NCBI RefSeq assembly: GCF_051900535.1
Contig: NZ_JBHZGI010000002.1
Location: 496,001 to 560,000 of the forward strand
Length of the DNA stretch: 64,000 nt
DNA from: Frateuria_A sp051900535
GTDB taxonomy: Bacteria; Pseudomonadota; Gammaproteobacteria; Xanthomonadales; Rhodanobacteraceae
Direction of reading: 5' to 3'
Shown here: positions 54,099 to 62,225 of the stretch, one piece after another
Layout of the letters: each line of letters starts with the position of its first letter
How positions within the stretch are numbered: position 1 is the stretch's first letter
Notes under the pieces: generated by a model
The model's input: only the letters and a program-made list of their open reading frames with translations
Told to the model about the DNA's origin: nothing
The model's database searches: none
Translations under genes and position numbers: made by a program

Positions 54099-55061
54099 AT
54101 GGAAGACTTCGCAGCAATTTCAGCCTTCGTCCGCGTGGTCGAGGCCAAGAGCTTCGCCGCCGCCGCCGCGCAACTGGGCATGACACCCTCGGGTGTCAGC
54201 CGCGCCGTGTCCCGGCTGGAGGAGCGCCTCGGCGCGCGCCTGCTGTTCCGCTCGACCCGGTCGCTGCGCCTGACCGACGACGGCGCGGTATTCCATGCGC
54301 GCTGCAAGGACATCCTGGCCGACCTGGCCGAGGCCACCGAGGCACTGGGCTACGCCAACCGCAAGCCGGTCGGCAAGCTGCGCGTGGCGGTGTCGCTGGC
54401 GGTGGGACGCGCCGCGCTGATTCCCCGCCTGGCCGAGTTCGAGCAGCGCTATCCCGACATCCGGCTGGAGCTGTCGATGAGCGACCTGCCGGCGGACTTG
54501 AATGGCGAGGGCATCGATTGCGCCATCCGCGTGGGCGAGCTGGAAGACTCCAGCCTGATCGCGCGCAAGATCGGTTACCTGCGCAACGTGGTCTGCGCCT
54601 CGCCGGCGTACCTTGCCCGATACGGCGCGCCGCAGTCCATCGACGACCTCAAGCAGCACCGCTGCATCAACTACGTCTACCCCAACGGCCGCCCGCGGCA
54701 GTGGATGTTCGATGGCGCCAATGGCCCGGTCGCGGTGGACGTCGAGGGCCACCTGCTGATCAACGACGCCGAGTCGGTGATCCAGGCGGTCGCCGCGGGC
54801 TTGGGGATAACCCAGGCACCGCACATGATGGTCGCCTGCATGCTCGACTGGGGAAAGCTGCAACTGGTGATGACCGATACCCGTTCCACCGGCAAGCCAG
54901 TATGGATCGTCTATCCGCAGAAGAAGCACCTGTCCGCGCGCGTGCAGGCGTTCATCGAATGGGTGCGCGAACTGTTCGAGCGGACCAACGAGCCACAGTT
55001 CCAGGCACCCGCCCGGGTGCCGACCGAGTCGTCCGGGCCGGCCGCCCGGGCGCTGGCCTGA
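54099..55061 (+). CDS. LysR family transcriptional regulator of the efflux locus
   Basis: A 320-residue regulator. Winged helix-turn-helix at 1-60 (FVRVVEAKSFAAAAAQLGMT ... VSRAVSRLEERLGARLLFRS) and a LysR effector domain with two lobes from about 90. It is divergently transcribed from the adaptor-pump-channel operon, the usual position of an efflux activator (for example MexT, although MexT is co-directional). A T-N11-A dyad is present in the shared region. The C-terminal ~25 residues are disordered (Pro/Ser/Ala). Confidence 0.9.
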   Translation: MEDFAAISAFVRVVEAKSFAAAAAQLGMTPSGVSRAVSRLEERLGARLLFRSTRSLRLTDDGAVFHARCKDILADLAEATEALGYANRKPVGKLRVAVSLAVGRAALIPRLAEFEQRYPDIRLELSMSDLPADLNGEGIDCAIRVGELEDSSLIARKIGYLRNVVCASPAYLARYGAPQSIDDLKQHRCINYVYPNGRPRQWMFDGANGPVAVDVEGHLLINDAESVIQAVAAGLGITQAPHMMVACMLDWGKLQLVMTDTRSTGKPVWIVYPQKKHLSARVQAFIEWVRELFERTNEPQFQAPARVPTESSGPAARALA

Positions 55062-55098
55062 ACCATCCGGCCGGTGCCCCACTTGACACCGGCCATGC

Positions 55099-57003
55099 TC
55101 AGTCGCGCTGGCCGACCGCCGGTCGCCGGTCCGTATCGCCCGACAGTACGTCGTGCACGTGGTGGGCCAGCTCCTCCAGGGTGAAGGGCTTGCGCAGCAG
55201 CCCGGCGCCGGGAATGCGTTCGTCGAAGCGTTCGGTCGCTTCACGCGTGAAGCCCGTCATCAGCAACACTTTCAGGCCCGGCCGCAACTGGCGGGCGATG
55301 TCGGCCAACTCCCAGCCACTGAGTTGCGCCATCTCCACGTCGGTCAGCAACAGGTCGATCTGCGGATGCGCATCCAGCACCGCCAGGCCGTCATGGCCGC
55401 CGGCCGCGGTCAGCACGCGGTAACCCAGTTCGGTCAGTGCCTCGGCCGTGAACACGCGCACGCCGATGTCATCGTCGACCAGCAGCACAAGCCGGGTGCC
55501 GTCGCCGCGCGGCACGCTCACGTCCGGAGGATCGGGCCGGGCGGGGCCGGTCACGGGCTCGCCATCGGCGCGCGGCAGGTAGATGCGGATCGTGGTGCCC
55601 TTGCCCTCCTCGCTGTCGATCTCCACCTGTCCGCCGGACTGCTTGATGAATCCGTACACCTGGCTCAGCCCCAGGCCCGTGCCCTTGCCGGCCGGCTTGG
55701 TGGTGAAGAACGGATCGAACGCCTTGCGGCTGACTTCGGCGGACATGCCATGCCCGGTATCGGTCACCGCGATCATCACGTACGCGCCGCTGGTCATGTC
55801 CGCGCGGCTGCTCGCGTAGTCCTCGTCGAGAAAGACGTTGGCGGTCTGGATCGTGAGCCGGCCCCCTTCGGGCATCGCATCGCGCGCGTTCACCGCCAGG
55901 TTGAGCAGCGCGCTCTCCAGCTGATTGACGTCCACCTCTGTCTGCCACAGGTCGGCCGCCTGCTGCAGTTCGACACTGTAGATGCCGCCGAGCGTGCGGC
56001 GGATCACCTCGGTGATGCTGGCCACCACCTTGCCCGGCGCGACCAGCACGGCATGGAGCGGCTGCCTGCGGGCAAAGGCCAGCAACCGCTGGGTGAGCTC
56101 GCCGGCGCGACGCGTGCCGTCCAGCGCATAGTCCACGTAACGGCCGACGTCGTGATTGCCCTTGGCCAGGCGCGCCTTGAGCAGTTCCAGGTTGCCCATC
56201 ACCACCGCAAGCATGTTGTTGAAATCGTGCGCCATGCCGCCGGTCAACGCGCCCAGCGCCTCCATCTTGCGCGACTGGCGTACCGCTTCCTCCAGCATCG
56301 CCTGGCGCTCGCTGCTGCGTCGCAGCGCCTCGCTCGAGACCAGCAGCTCGTCGCGGGTCCGCACGACGAGGCGGTGGCGGCGCGACATCTCGCGCAGGGT
56401 CAGCACTGCCAGCCCGAAGATGGCCAGCGCGGATGCCGAGGCGCCGGTCAATACCCACCGCGAGAGCAGGCGCTCCTTGGCCCGCTCGGCGGCGATGCTG
56501 CGGTTGCACTCCGACAGCATCGCCGAGATGAGCCCATGGATCTGCTCCATCAGATGCCTGCCCAGGTTGGAGCGGACCAGGCTGGCCGCCGTTTCGCGGT
56601 CGCCACGGTCGTAGTAGGCCAGCGTTTGCGCCAGCTCGGCCTGCTTGCCCGCGATCAACGCGCGCAGCTCCGGCAGGCGCCGCCGCAGGTCAGGGTCTGT
56701 CACCTGGTGATCGAGCGTTTGCAGCAGGCCGTTCAAATCTCCCGCGGCCTGGCTGTAAGGCGCCAGGTAAGCCTGTTCCCCGGTCAGCAGGTAGCCGCGC
56801 TGGCCGGTCTCGGCCCCCTGGATCGTCATCAGCGTTTGCCGAAGCGAGGCGCGAACCGCCTGGATGCGCTGTTGCTGTTCGAAGCCCCGCTCGCGTGTCG
56901 CCGCCAGCACGTAGGCACCGGCCAGCAGCGAGGCCAGTAAAACGAACCCGGCCGCCAGCATGATTCGCGACCGGATCAGGCTCGGTGGTTGCTCTACTGC
57001 CAT
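55099..57003 (-). CDS. Orphan hybrid histidine kinase with CHASE3 domain
   Basis: A 634-residue membrane hybrid kinase. Two transmembrane helices (about 14-34 and 183-204) enclose a periplasmic CHASE3-type four-helix domain with QGAETGQRGYLLTGEQAYLA. HisKA motif GGMAHDFNNML (His259), HATPase with VNARDAMPEGG and GTGLGLSQVYGF, and a C-terminal receiver domain with the acceptor Asp in LLLTDVEMAQLSGWE (about 563). No output regulator is next to it, so its partner is unknown. Start ATG at 57003 (MAVEQPPSLIRSRIM); the frame is open upstream but gives no domain. Confidence 0.88.
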   Translation of the reverse strand: MAVEQPPSLIRSRIMLAAGFVLLASLLAGAYVLAATRERGFEQQQRIQAVRASLRQTLMTIQGAETGQRGYLLTGEQAYLAPYSQAAGDLNGLLQTLDHQVTDPDLRRRLPELRALIAGKQAELAQTLAYYDRGDRETAASLVRSNLGRHLMEQIHGLISAMLSECNRSIAAERAKERLLSRWVLTGASASALAIFGLAVLTLREMSRRHRLVVRTRDELLVSSEALRRSSERQAMLEEAVRQSRKMEALGALTGGMAHDFNNMLAVVMGNLELLKARLAKGNHDVGRYVDYALDGTRRAGELTQRLLAFARRQPLHAVLVAPGKVVASITEVIRRTLGGIYSVELQQAADLWQTEVDVNQLESALLNLAVNARDAMPEGGRLTIQTANVFLDEDYASSRADMTSGAYVMIAVTDTGHGMSAEVSRKAFDPFFTTKPAGKGTGLGLSQVYGFIKQSGGQVEIDSEEGKGTTIRIYLPRADGEPVTGPARPDPPDVSVPRGDGTRLVLLVDDDIGVRVFTAEALTELGYRVLTAAGGHDGLAVLDAHPQIDLLLTDVEMAQLSGWELADIARQLRPGLKVLLMTGFTREATERFDERIPGAGLLRKPFTLEELAHHVHDVLSGDTDRRPAVGQRD

Positions 57004-57187
57004 GGCGACGCCGTTCGTATGCAGCGGCCGGAGTGGTCCGCGTGCGTGCAGGCATGGTAGGCACACGCGGCGTGCGTGTGGCGTGGGGATTGCTCGTGCC
57101 CGCTCGCGATGCCGACGACGAAGCGATCCTTCCGCGACCGTGCTCGGGTGTACGCTGTTGTGACCAGTCGCCGGGGAGGGCGCAGGG

Positions 57188-58033
57188 ATGAAGCTACGAG
57201 CGACGAGACGGGTCGCTGTGTGTTTGCTGGTTGCGGCACTCGGTGGGGGCGCCGTGCAGGCGTCCGGATCCACGGCAGCCGAGACGCAGGTGCGCGAATA
57301 CCATGCGCGGGTCGCGCTGGATGTCGATGCGGAGGGCAAGGTTTCCTCCGTCCTGTTGCCTCCGGAGGTACCTTCGGTGCTGGTAGCGGCAGCCCGGGAA
57401 ACCATCTCGCATTGGCGTTTCAAGCCGCCCGTACGCGACGGCCGCGCGGTTACTGCGCGTACCTGGGCGACGACGGTGTTGCAGGTGGTCCCGCAACCGT
57501 CCGGCGATTACCGGCTGCGCGTGGTGTTCCAGTCGAACGGCCCGGGAATGGCATGCCCGGCACCCCGCTACCCGGTCGAGGCAGCCGTGGGAGGAAGCCA
57601 GGGAAACCTGGTCATGGAAGCCACTGCGCAGCCGGACGGCAGCTTGGCGGATATCGAAATGGTCAGCCATCAGTTGAAGAGGGCCTATACCTCGGCCTTC
57701 GAGAAGTCGGTCCGCACGGCCTTGGCCCAATGCCAGGTCTCGCCGGAGCTGGTCGACGGAAAGCCGGTAGCGACGCGTATGCGTCTCCCGTTCGTCTTTA
57801 AATTGCACCGGCTTTCAGCCCAGGAGTTCTCGGCGATCCGGAACGGCGCGGGTGTCGGCAGCGAGCCCGCCGACGACGATGCCGCCAGCCCCGCCGATCA
57901 GGCCGTTGCCCTGAACAGTCCCGTGCAGCCGCTTGAGCCAGCAAGCTGGGGAGCCGGCGTGACCGGCGAAGGCGCGCCTCAGCCGCCCGCCGGCAGCCAC
58001 AGCAGCAACGCCACGCCCAACGCGATGCGGTAG
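57188..58033 (+). CDS. Secreted protein with two TonB-C-like repeats
   Basis: A 281-residue protein with a signal peptide (MKLRATRRVAVCLLVAALGG, cleavage near AVQA-SG). Two similar segments follow: HARVALDVDAEGKVSSVLLP ... ISHWRFKPPVRDG (about 37-90) and GNLVMEATAQPDGSLADIEM ... (about 137-200), both resembling the TonB C-terminal fold. There is no membrane anchor or proline spacer, so it cannot act as a classical TonB. The C-terminal ~60 residues are disordered. Its last 55 bases overlap uppP on the other strand. Confidence 0.7.
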   Translation: MKLRATRRVAVCLLVAALGGGAVQASGSTAAETQVREYHARVALDVDAEGKVSSVLLPPEVPSVLVAAARETISHWRFKPPVRDGRAVTARTWATTVLQVVPQPSGDYRLRVVFQSNGPGMACPAPRYPVEAAVGGSQGNLVMEATAQPDGSLADIEMVSHQLKRAYTSAFEKSVRTALAQCQVSPELVDGKPVATRMRLPFVFKLHRLSAQEFSAIRNGAGVGSEPADDDAASPADQAVALNSPVQPLEPASWGAGVTGEGAPQPPAGSHSSNATPNAMR

Positions 58034-58776
58034 ATCGCGAACGGCGTGAAGCGGTGCGTGCGGATGTAGCCAAGCAGCCACTTCACCGCGGCGAAGGCGA
58101 CGATGGCCGATACCACGAAACCGACCACCAGCGCGTTCCAGTCCTCGTGCACCGCACCGCCGTTCTTCACCACCTTGAGCAGCTCGTAGCCGGTAGCGGC
58201 GTACATGGTCGGGATGCCGACCAGGAAGGCGAATTCGGTCGCCGCGGCGCGATTGCTGGTGCCGGCCAGCAACGCGGCGAAGATGGTCGCGGCCGAGCGC
58301 GAGGTGCCGGGGAAGACCCCGGCGAGCATCTGCGCGATGCCGACCAGGATCGCTACCGTCCAGGTGACCTCGCGCCGCTCCGGCTGGCGCGCCGCGACCG
58401 CCTCGGCACCGAGCATCCAGAAGCCGCCGATGACCAGCGCCCAGGCGATCGGCGTGACCGTGTCGGGCAGGGTGAAGCCGAGCTTCACCGCGATGAAGCC
58501 GAGCACCGCGGTGATCAGGAAGGCCACCGTGAGCTTGGCCAGGTAATCGCGGTTGACCGGGTCGCGCCACTGGGTCAGCAACTGCCACAGGCGCTTCCAG
58601 TAGATCAGTGTCACCGCCAGGATCGCGCCCGCCTGGATGCCGATGTTGAACAGGTCCGAGCGCTGGCCCAGGCCCAATTGTTCGGCGATCAGCAGGTGTC
58701 CGGTCGAGGAAATCGGCAGGAATTCGGTAATGCCCTCGATGATGCCGAGCAGGATGACGCGGATCAGGTCGCTCAC
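57979..58776 (-). CDS. uppP: Undecaprenyl-diphosphatase UppP (BacA)
   Basis: Integral membrane phosphatase that recycles undecaprenyl diphosphate for cell-wall synthesis and gives bacitracin resistance. The 265-residue protein starts (GTG at 58776, preceded by GGAG) as SDLIRVILLGIIEGITEFLP and has the two family motifs EGITEFLPISSTGH (about 15-28) and PGTSRSA (about 160-166), with about eight helices. An ATG at 58809 would add 11 residues but has no ribosome-binding site. Convergent overlap with the preceding gene. Confidence 0.94.
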   Translation of the reverse strand: MSDLIRVILLGIIEGITEFLPISSTGHLLIAEQLGLGQRSDLFNIGIQAGAILAVTLIYWKRLWQLLTQWRDPVNRDYLAKLTVAFLITAVLGFIAVKLGFTLPDTVTPIAWALVIGGFWMLGAEAVAARQPERREVTWTVAILVGIAQMLAGVFPGTSRSAATIFAALLAGTSNRAAATEFAFLVGIPTMYAATGYELLKVVKNGGAVHEDWNALVVGFVVSAIVAFAAVKWLLGYIRTHRFTPFAIYRIALGVALLLWLPAGG

Positions 58777-58848
58777 TAAGGGCTCTCCGGTGCGGCGGTA
58801 AAGCGGCATAGCTTACGGGGAAGCGGGCACGGCGGCGTGAGGCCGGTT

Positions 58849-58888
58849 TGCTTGAAGATGGTGCAAATACATGCGCGTCGATGGTGCA
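58849..58888 (+). promoter_or_regulatory. Two NtrC-type enhancer sites upstream of glnA
   Basis: Two 17-mers matching NtrC sites end in TGGTGCA: TGCTTGAAGATGGTGCA (58849-58865) and TGCGCGTCGATGGTGCA (58872-58888). Each matches the E. coli-type site TGCACCAACATGGTGCA at 12 of 17 positions. Their centres lie 23 bases apart, about 115-140 bases upstream of the sigma-54 promoter, as in enteric glnA. Confidence 0.7.
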
Positions 58889-58981
58889 ATAATGTCACGG
58901 AAGACGGCGCTTTGGAGCCGGAAGAGGGGCCCGACACGCATGCGCCTACGCCTCCCCGGGACGGTGTCGGCGAGGCGGGGC

Positions 58982-58997
58982 TGGCACGCGCATTGCA
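58982..58997 (+). promoter_or_regulatory. Sigma-54 promoter of glnA
   Basis: TGGCACG (58982-58988), CGCA, TTGCA (58993-58997): an exact match to TGGCACG-N4-TTGCA, with -24 GG and -12 GC at the right spacing. The likely start point is about 59008, giving a short leader before the glnA ATG. Confidence 0.92.
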
Positions 58998-59040
58998 GTA
59001 ACGCCGCCATACCTTTTCACCGCTCCGAGGCTCTTTGCCC

Positions 59041-60450
59041 ATGACCGCCCAGAAAGTGCTCGACCTGATCGCCGAACACGACGTCGAATTCGTCGACCTG
59101 CGTTTTGCCGACATGCTCGGCAAGCACCACCACGTCACCTTCCCCGCGCACGCCATCGACGAGGGCACGTTCGAGGACGGCAAGATGTTCGACGGCTCCT
59201 CTATCCCGGGCTGGAAGGGCATCAACGAGTCGGACATGGTGCTGCTGCCCGATCCGGACACCGCGCACCTGGATCCGTTCTCCTCGCACACGCAGCTGAT
59301 CCTGCACTGCGACGTGCTCGAGCCTTCGACCATGCAGGCCTACGGCCGCGACCCGCGCTCGATCGCCAAGCGCGGCGAGGCGTTCCTGAAGTCCACCGGC
59401 ATCGCCGACACCGCCTTTTTCGGCCCGGAGCCGGAATTCTTCATCTTCGACTCGGTGCGCTGGCAGAACGACATGGGCCGCGTGTTCTACGAGATCGGCT
59501 CGGAAGAGGCGGCGTGGAGCTCGCGCTACAAGTACGACGGCCAGAACACCGGCCATCGCCCGGGCGTGAAGGGCGGCTACTTCCCCGTGTCGCCGGTCGA
59601 CTCGCTGGGCGACCTGCGCGCGGACATGTGCAAGGTGCTCGAGTCGCTCGGCCAGGTGGTCGAGGTGCACCACCATGAGGTGGCCAACGCCGGCCAGTGC
59701 GAGATCGGCGTCAAGTTCAACACGCTGGTGAAGAAGGCCGACGAGCTGATGACGATGAAGTACGTCATCAAGAACGTCGCGCACCAGAACGGCAAGACCG
59801 TCACCTTCATGCCCAAGCCGATCGTCGGCGACAACGGTTCGGGCATGCACGTGCACCAGTCGCTGGCCAAGGACGGGCAGAACCTGTTCGCCGGCGAGCT
59901 TTACGGTGGCCTGTCGCAGATGGCGCTCTGGTACATCGGCGGCATCTTCAAGCACGCCAAGGCGATCAACGCCTTCGCCAACTCCACCACCAACAGCTAC
60001 AAGCGCCTGGTGCCGGGCTTCGAGGCGCCGGTGATGCTGGCCTACTCGGCGCGTAACCGCTCGGCGAGCTGCCGCATCCCGTACGTGTCCAGCCCGAAGG
60101 GCCGCCGCATCGAGGTGCGCTTCCCCGATCCGATGAACTCCGGCTACCTGGTGTTCACCGCGCTGATGATGGCCGGCCTGGACGGCATCATCAACAAGAT
60201 CGACCCGGGCGCGCCGGCCGACAAGGACCTCTACGACCTGCCGCCGGAGGAAGAGAAGAACATCCCGCAGGTCTGCGCAAGCCTGGACGAGGCGCTCGCC
60301 GCGCTGGACAGGGACCGCGAGTTCCTCAAGGCCGGCGGCGTGTTCACCGACGACTTCATCGATGCCTACATCGAGGTGAAGATGAAGGAAGTCACTGCCT
60401 ATCGCGCCAGCACGCATCCGCTGGAATTCCAGATGTACTACGCGATCTGA
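59041..60450 (+). CDS. glnA: Glutamine synthetase type I
   Basis: Makes glutamine from glutamate, ammonia and ATP, the main entry of ammonia. The 469-residue protein equals E. coli GlnA in length. Motifs: FDGSSIPGWKGINESDM, the ATP site KPIVGDNGSGMHVHQSL, and the substrate/adenylylation segment with Tyr about 398 in LYDLPPEE. The adenylylation tyrosine is kept, so control by GlnE is expected. ATG at 59041 is chosen over a TTG at 59035. Control by NtrC and sigma-54 is indicated by the sites upstream. Confidence 0.98.
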   Translation: MTAQKVLDLIAEHDVEFVDLRFADMLGKHHHVTFPAHAIDEGTFEDGKMFDGSSIPGWKGINESDMVLLPDPDTAHLDPFSSHTQLILHCDVLEPSTMQAYGRDPRSIAKRGEAFLKSTGIADTAFFGPEPEFFIFDSVRWQNDMGRVFYEIGSEEAAWSSRYKYDGQNTGHRPGVKGGYFPVSPVDSLGDLRADMCKVLESLGQVVEVHHHEVANAGQCEIGVKFNTLVKKADELMTMKYVIKNVAHQNGKTVTFMPKPIVGDNGSGMHVHQSLAKDGQNLFAGELYGGLSQMALWYIGGIFKHAKAINAFANSTTNSYKRLVPGFEAPVMLAYSARNRSASCRIPYVSSPKGRRIEVRFPDPMNSGYLVFTALMMAGLDGIINKIDPGAPADKDLYDLPPEEEKNIPQVCASLDEALAALDRDREFLKAGGVFTDDFIDAYIEVKMKEVTAYRASTHPLEFQMYYAI

Positions 60451-60472
60451 CCGCGGCGACATGGTTCGGCGG

Positions 60473-60503
60473 GACGGGCGCTTCGGCGCCCGTCTTTTTT
60501 TTT
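60473..60503 (+). terminator. Rho-independent terminator after glnA
   Basis: GACGGGCGC (60473-60481), TTCG tetraloop, GCGCCCGTC (60486-60494), then nine T residues (60495-60503). A textbook terminator 23 bases after the glnA stop. Confidence 0.97.
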
Positions 60504-60522
60504 GCCGCCTCCAGCGAAGAGG

Positions 60523-62034
60523 TCAAGAACGCTCGATCGTCAGCGCCACGCTGCCGTGGTTGTTGGCGTACGCCTGCCAGGCGTCGTTGGCGTAGGCGTA
60601 GAGGTAGCCGCTGGCGGCCGGGGTGAAGCGGCAGCCCTCGCCGATGACGAAGGTCTCGCCGCGGTCGTCGCCTTCGCCATTGGCGACGAAGCCGATCAGC
60701 GCGCACCAGGGTGCCGACTCCATGCGGCGGGTGAACCAGAAGTCGCTGTCGCCGTGGCTGGCCATGTTGAAGACGTGCTCCACCGAGCCGAGGGCGGAGG
60801 CCGCCAGGCGCCCGATGTCGGAGGCGTGGTGGCCGTCCACCTCGCCGCCGGCGGGGGAAAACTTCGCACTTGCGTCGAGCCACTCGCCGGAGGCGCCGAA
60901 GCGGTAGGTGACGCCCGCCTCCAGATACAGCCCGGTGGCGTTCCAGTGAGCGGAGGCGAACACGTCCAGGCTCACGCGCGCGCCCGCGGCGAGCGTGCGG
61001 GTGGGCCAGTAATCGCCCTGCGCGAGCGGTGGATCGGCCTGTCGCGTGAGGGCGCTCGGGTGCAACAGGCCGGCCAGCGAGCTGGCGTTGGCAACCTGCG
61101 CCACCTCCCGCGGTTGGTTGCGACCGAGCTTGAACATCCCCTGCCGCGAGTCGTGCAGCACGGCCTGCGGATCGGGGCGCAGCTGTGCGCGCGTGTTGTC
61201 GCGCAGGCGCAGGCCGCAGCCGGCCGCCTCGTCGAGCATCCATGCCAGCGCGATGTCCGACAGCCCGGTCTGCGCATAGCCGCCGCCGACGTCGCCGTGC
61301 ACGCCGGGAAACCACACCTGGTGCACCTTGTCGGGACGGCGGATGTTCGTCCACAGCGTAGGCATGAAATCCGCGCGGCGCTCGTCCATCGCCACCGCAT
61401 GACGGGCGTTGGCGATCATCAGGCTGATCCGGGTGTCGTGGAACTGGTAGCGGCGCGGGTCGCCGATGAAGCGCAGTATCGACAACTCCAGCGGAATCCC
61501 CAGCGCGCCGACGGTGTCCCACACGCCCATGAAGTGCACGCCGATGGTGCCTGCCGTGGGCTGCCCGGGCGGCACGCCGTGGAAAGCCCATCCGTTCGGA
61601 TTGGCGAACGGCTTGCCGGAACGGTAGGCCTCGAACACCTGCTCCACGCGCGACCACACTTCGGCCGGGGCCAGCGTCGCATCGGACAGGTCAAGCAGGC
61701 CGCCATGGGCGAGCAGCCCGCCCAGGCTGCGCACGGTGTAGGCGCCACGGCTGAAGCCGAACAGGAAGATGCGGTCGCCGTCGTGGTAGCGCACGGCCAG
61801 CCACTGGTAGGCGCTCATGATGTTGCGCTCCAGCCCCGCGCCGGTGCCGCCGCCGACCATGCGGTCGAGCCAGCCGCCGTTGGTGCCCACGCCCGGGTGG
61901 TAGTAGGCCAGCTGTTGCTCGTCCTTCACCGCGGCGTTGTAGAGCTTGGCCACGTTGGTGGGCGCTGGCAGGCCCTGGTCGGTGTGTTCGAGGGTGTTCC
62001 AGGTGCCGTCGCAACAGACGATGAGCTGGGTCAT
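60523..62034 (-). CDS. DUF2235 (Tle1-like) alpha/beta hydrolase with extra C-terminal domain
   Basis: A 503-residue protein. Residues 1-290 form the DUF2235 domain: LIVCCDGTWNT near the start, nucleophile GFSRGAY (Ser95) and the acid/histidine motif VHGDVGGGY (H246, D248). DUF2235 is the catalytic fold of T6SS phospholipase effectors of the Tle1 group, but also occurs in proteins without secretion links. Residues about 350-503 are a beta-rich tail (RVSLDVFASAHWNATGLYLE ... GEGCRFTPAASGYLYAYAND) resembling carbohydrate- or membrane-binding domains. No T6SS genes (vgrG, tssB) or immunity gene is adjacent. GGGGAGGA precedes the ATG. Confidence 0.82.
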   Translation of the reverse strand: MTQLIVCCDGTWNTLEHTDQGLPAPTNVAKLYNAAVKDEQQLAYYHPGVGTNGGWLDRMVGGGTGAGLERNIMSAYQWLAVRYHDGDRIFLFGFSRGAYTVRSLGGLLAHGGLLDLSDATLAPAEVWSRVEQVFEAYRSGKPFANPNGWAFHGVPPGQPTAGTIGVHFMGVWDTVGALGIPLELSILRFIGDPRRYQFHDTRISLMIANARHAVAMDERRADFMPTLWTNIRRPDKVHQVWFPGVHGDVGGGYAQTGLSDIALAWMLDEAAGCGLRLRDNTRAQLRPDPQAVLHDSRQGMFKLGRNQPREVAQVANASSLAGLLHPSALTRQADPPLAQGDYWPTRTLAAGARVSLDVFASAHWNATGLYLEAGVTYRFGASGEWLDASAKFSPAGGEVDGHHASDIGRLAASALGSVEHVFNMASHGDSDFWFTRRMESAPWCALIGFVANGEGDDRGETFVIGEGCRFTPAASGYLYAYANDAWQAYANNHGSVALTIERS

Positions 62035-62191
62035 GGCCGTGTCCTCCCCGGATCGCGCAGGACCGACCGTACGCCCGCCTTGGTGGCCGAACCGTCTTCG
62101 CCGTCGCACGCCCGGTACGCGTGCGCGCGGTCGAGCCAGGGTTGCCATCCCAGCCGACGGTCTGAACGCCGGCGGGGCGACCGGGCGCCAT

Positions 62192-62225
62192 TGCACCAAC
62201 AAGGCGCAACGCCCATCATGGTGCA
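62192..62225 (+). promoter_or_regulatory. Two NtrC-type sites overlapping the glnL start
   Basis: TGCACCAACAAGGCGCA (62192-62208) matches the NtrC site at 15 of 17 positions. ACGCCCATCATGGTGCA (62209-62225) follows at once, matching 12 of 17. The outer halves form ATTGCACCA ... TGGTGCAAT, a 9-bp inverted repeat whose right arm overlaps the glnL ATG. Binding here would block glnL-glnG transcription, as NtrC does at glnL in enterics. Confidence 0.7.

Noticed and set aside
60523..62034. A type VI secretion locus
   Set aside because: Only the DUF2235 gene is present. No vgrG, hcp, tss or PAAR genes are adjacent.
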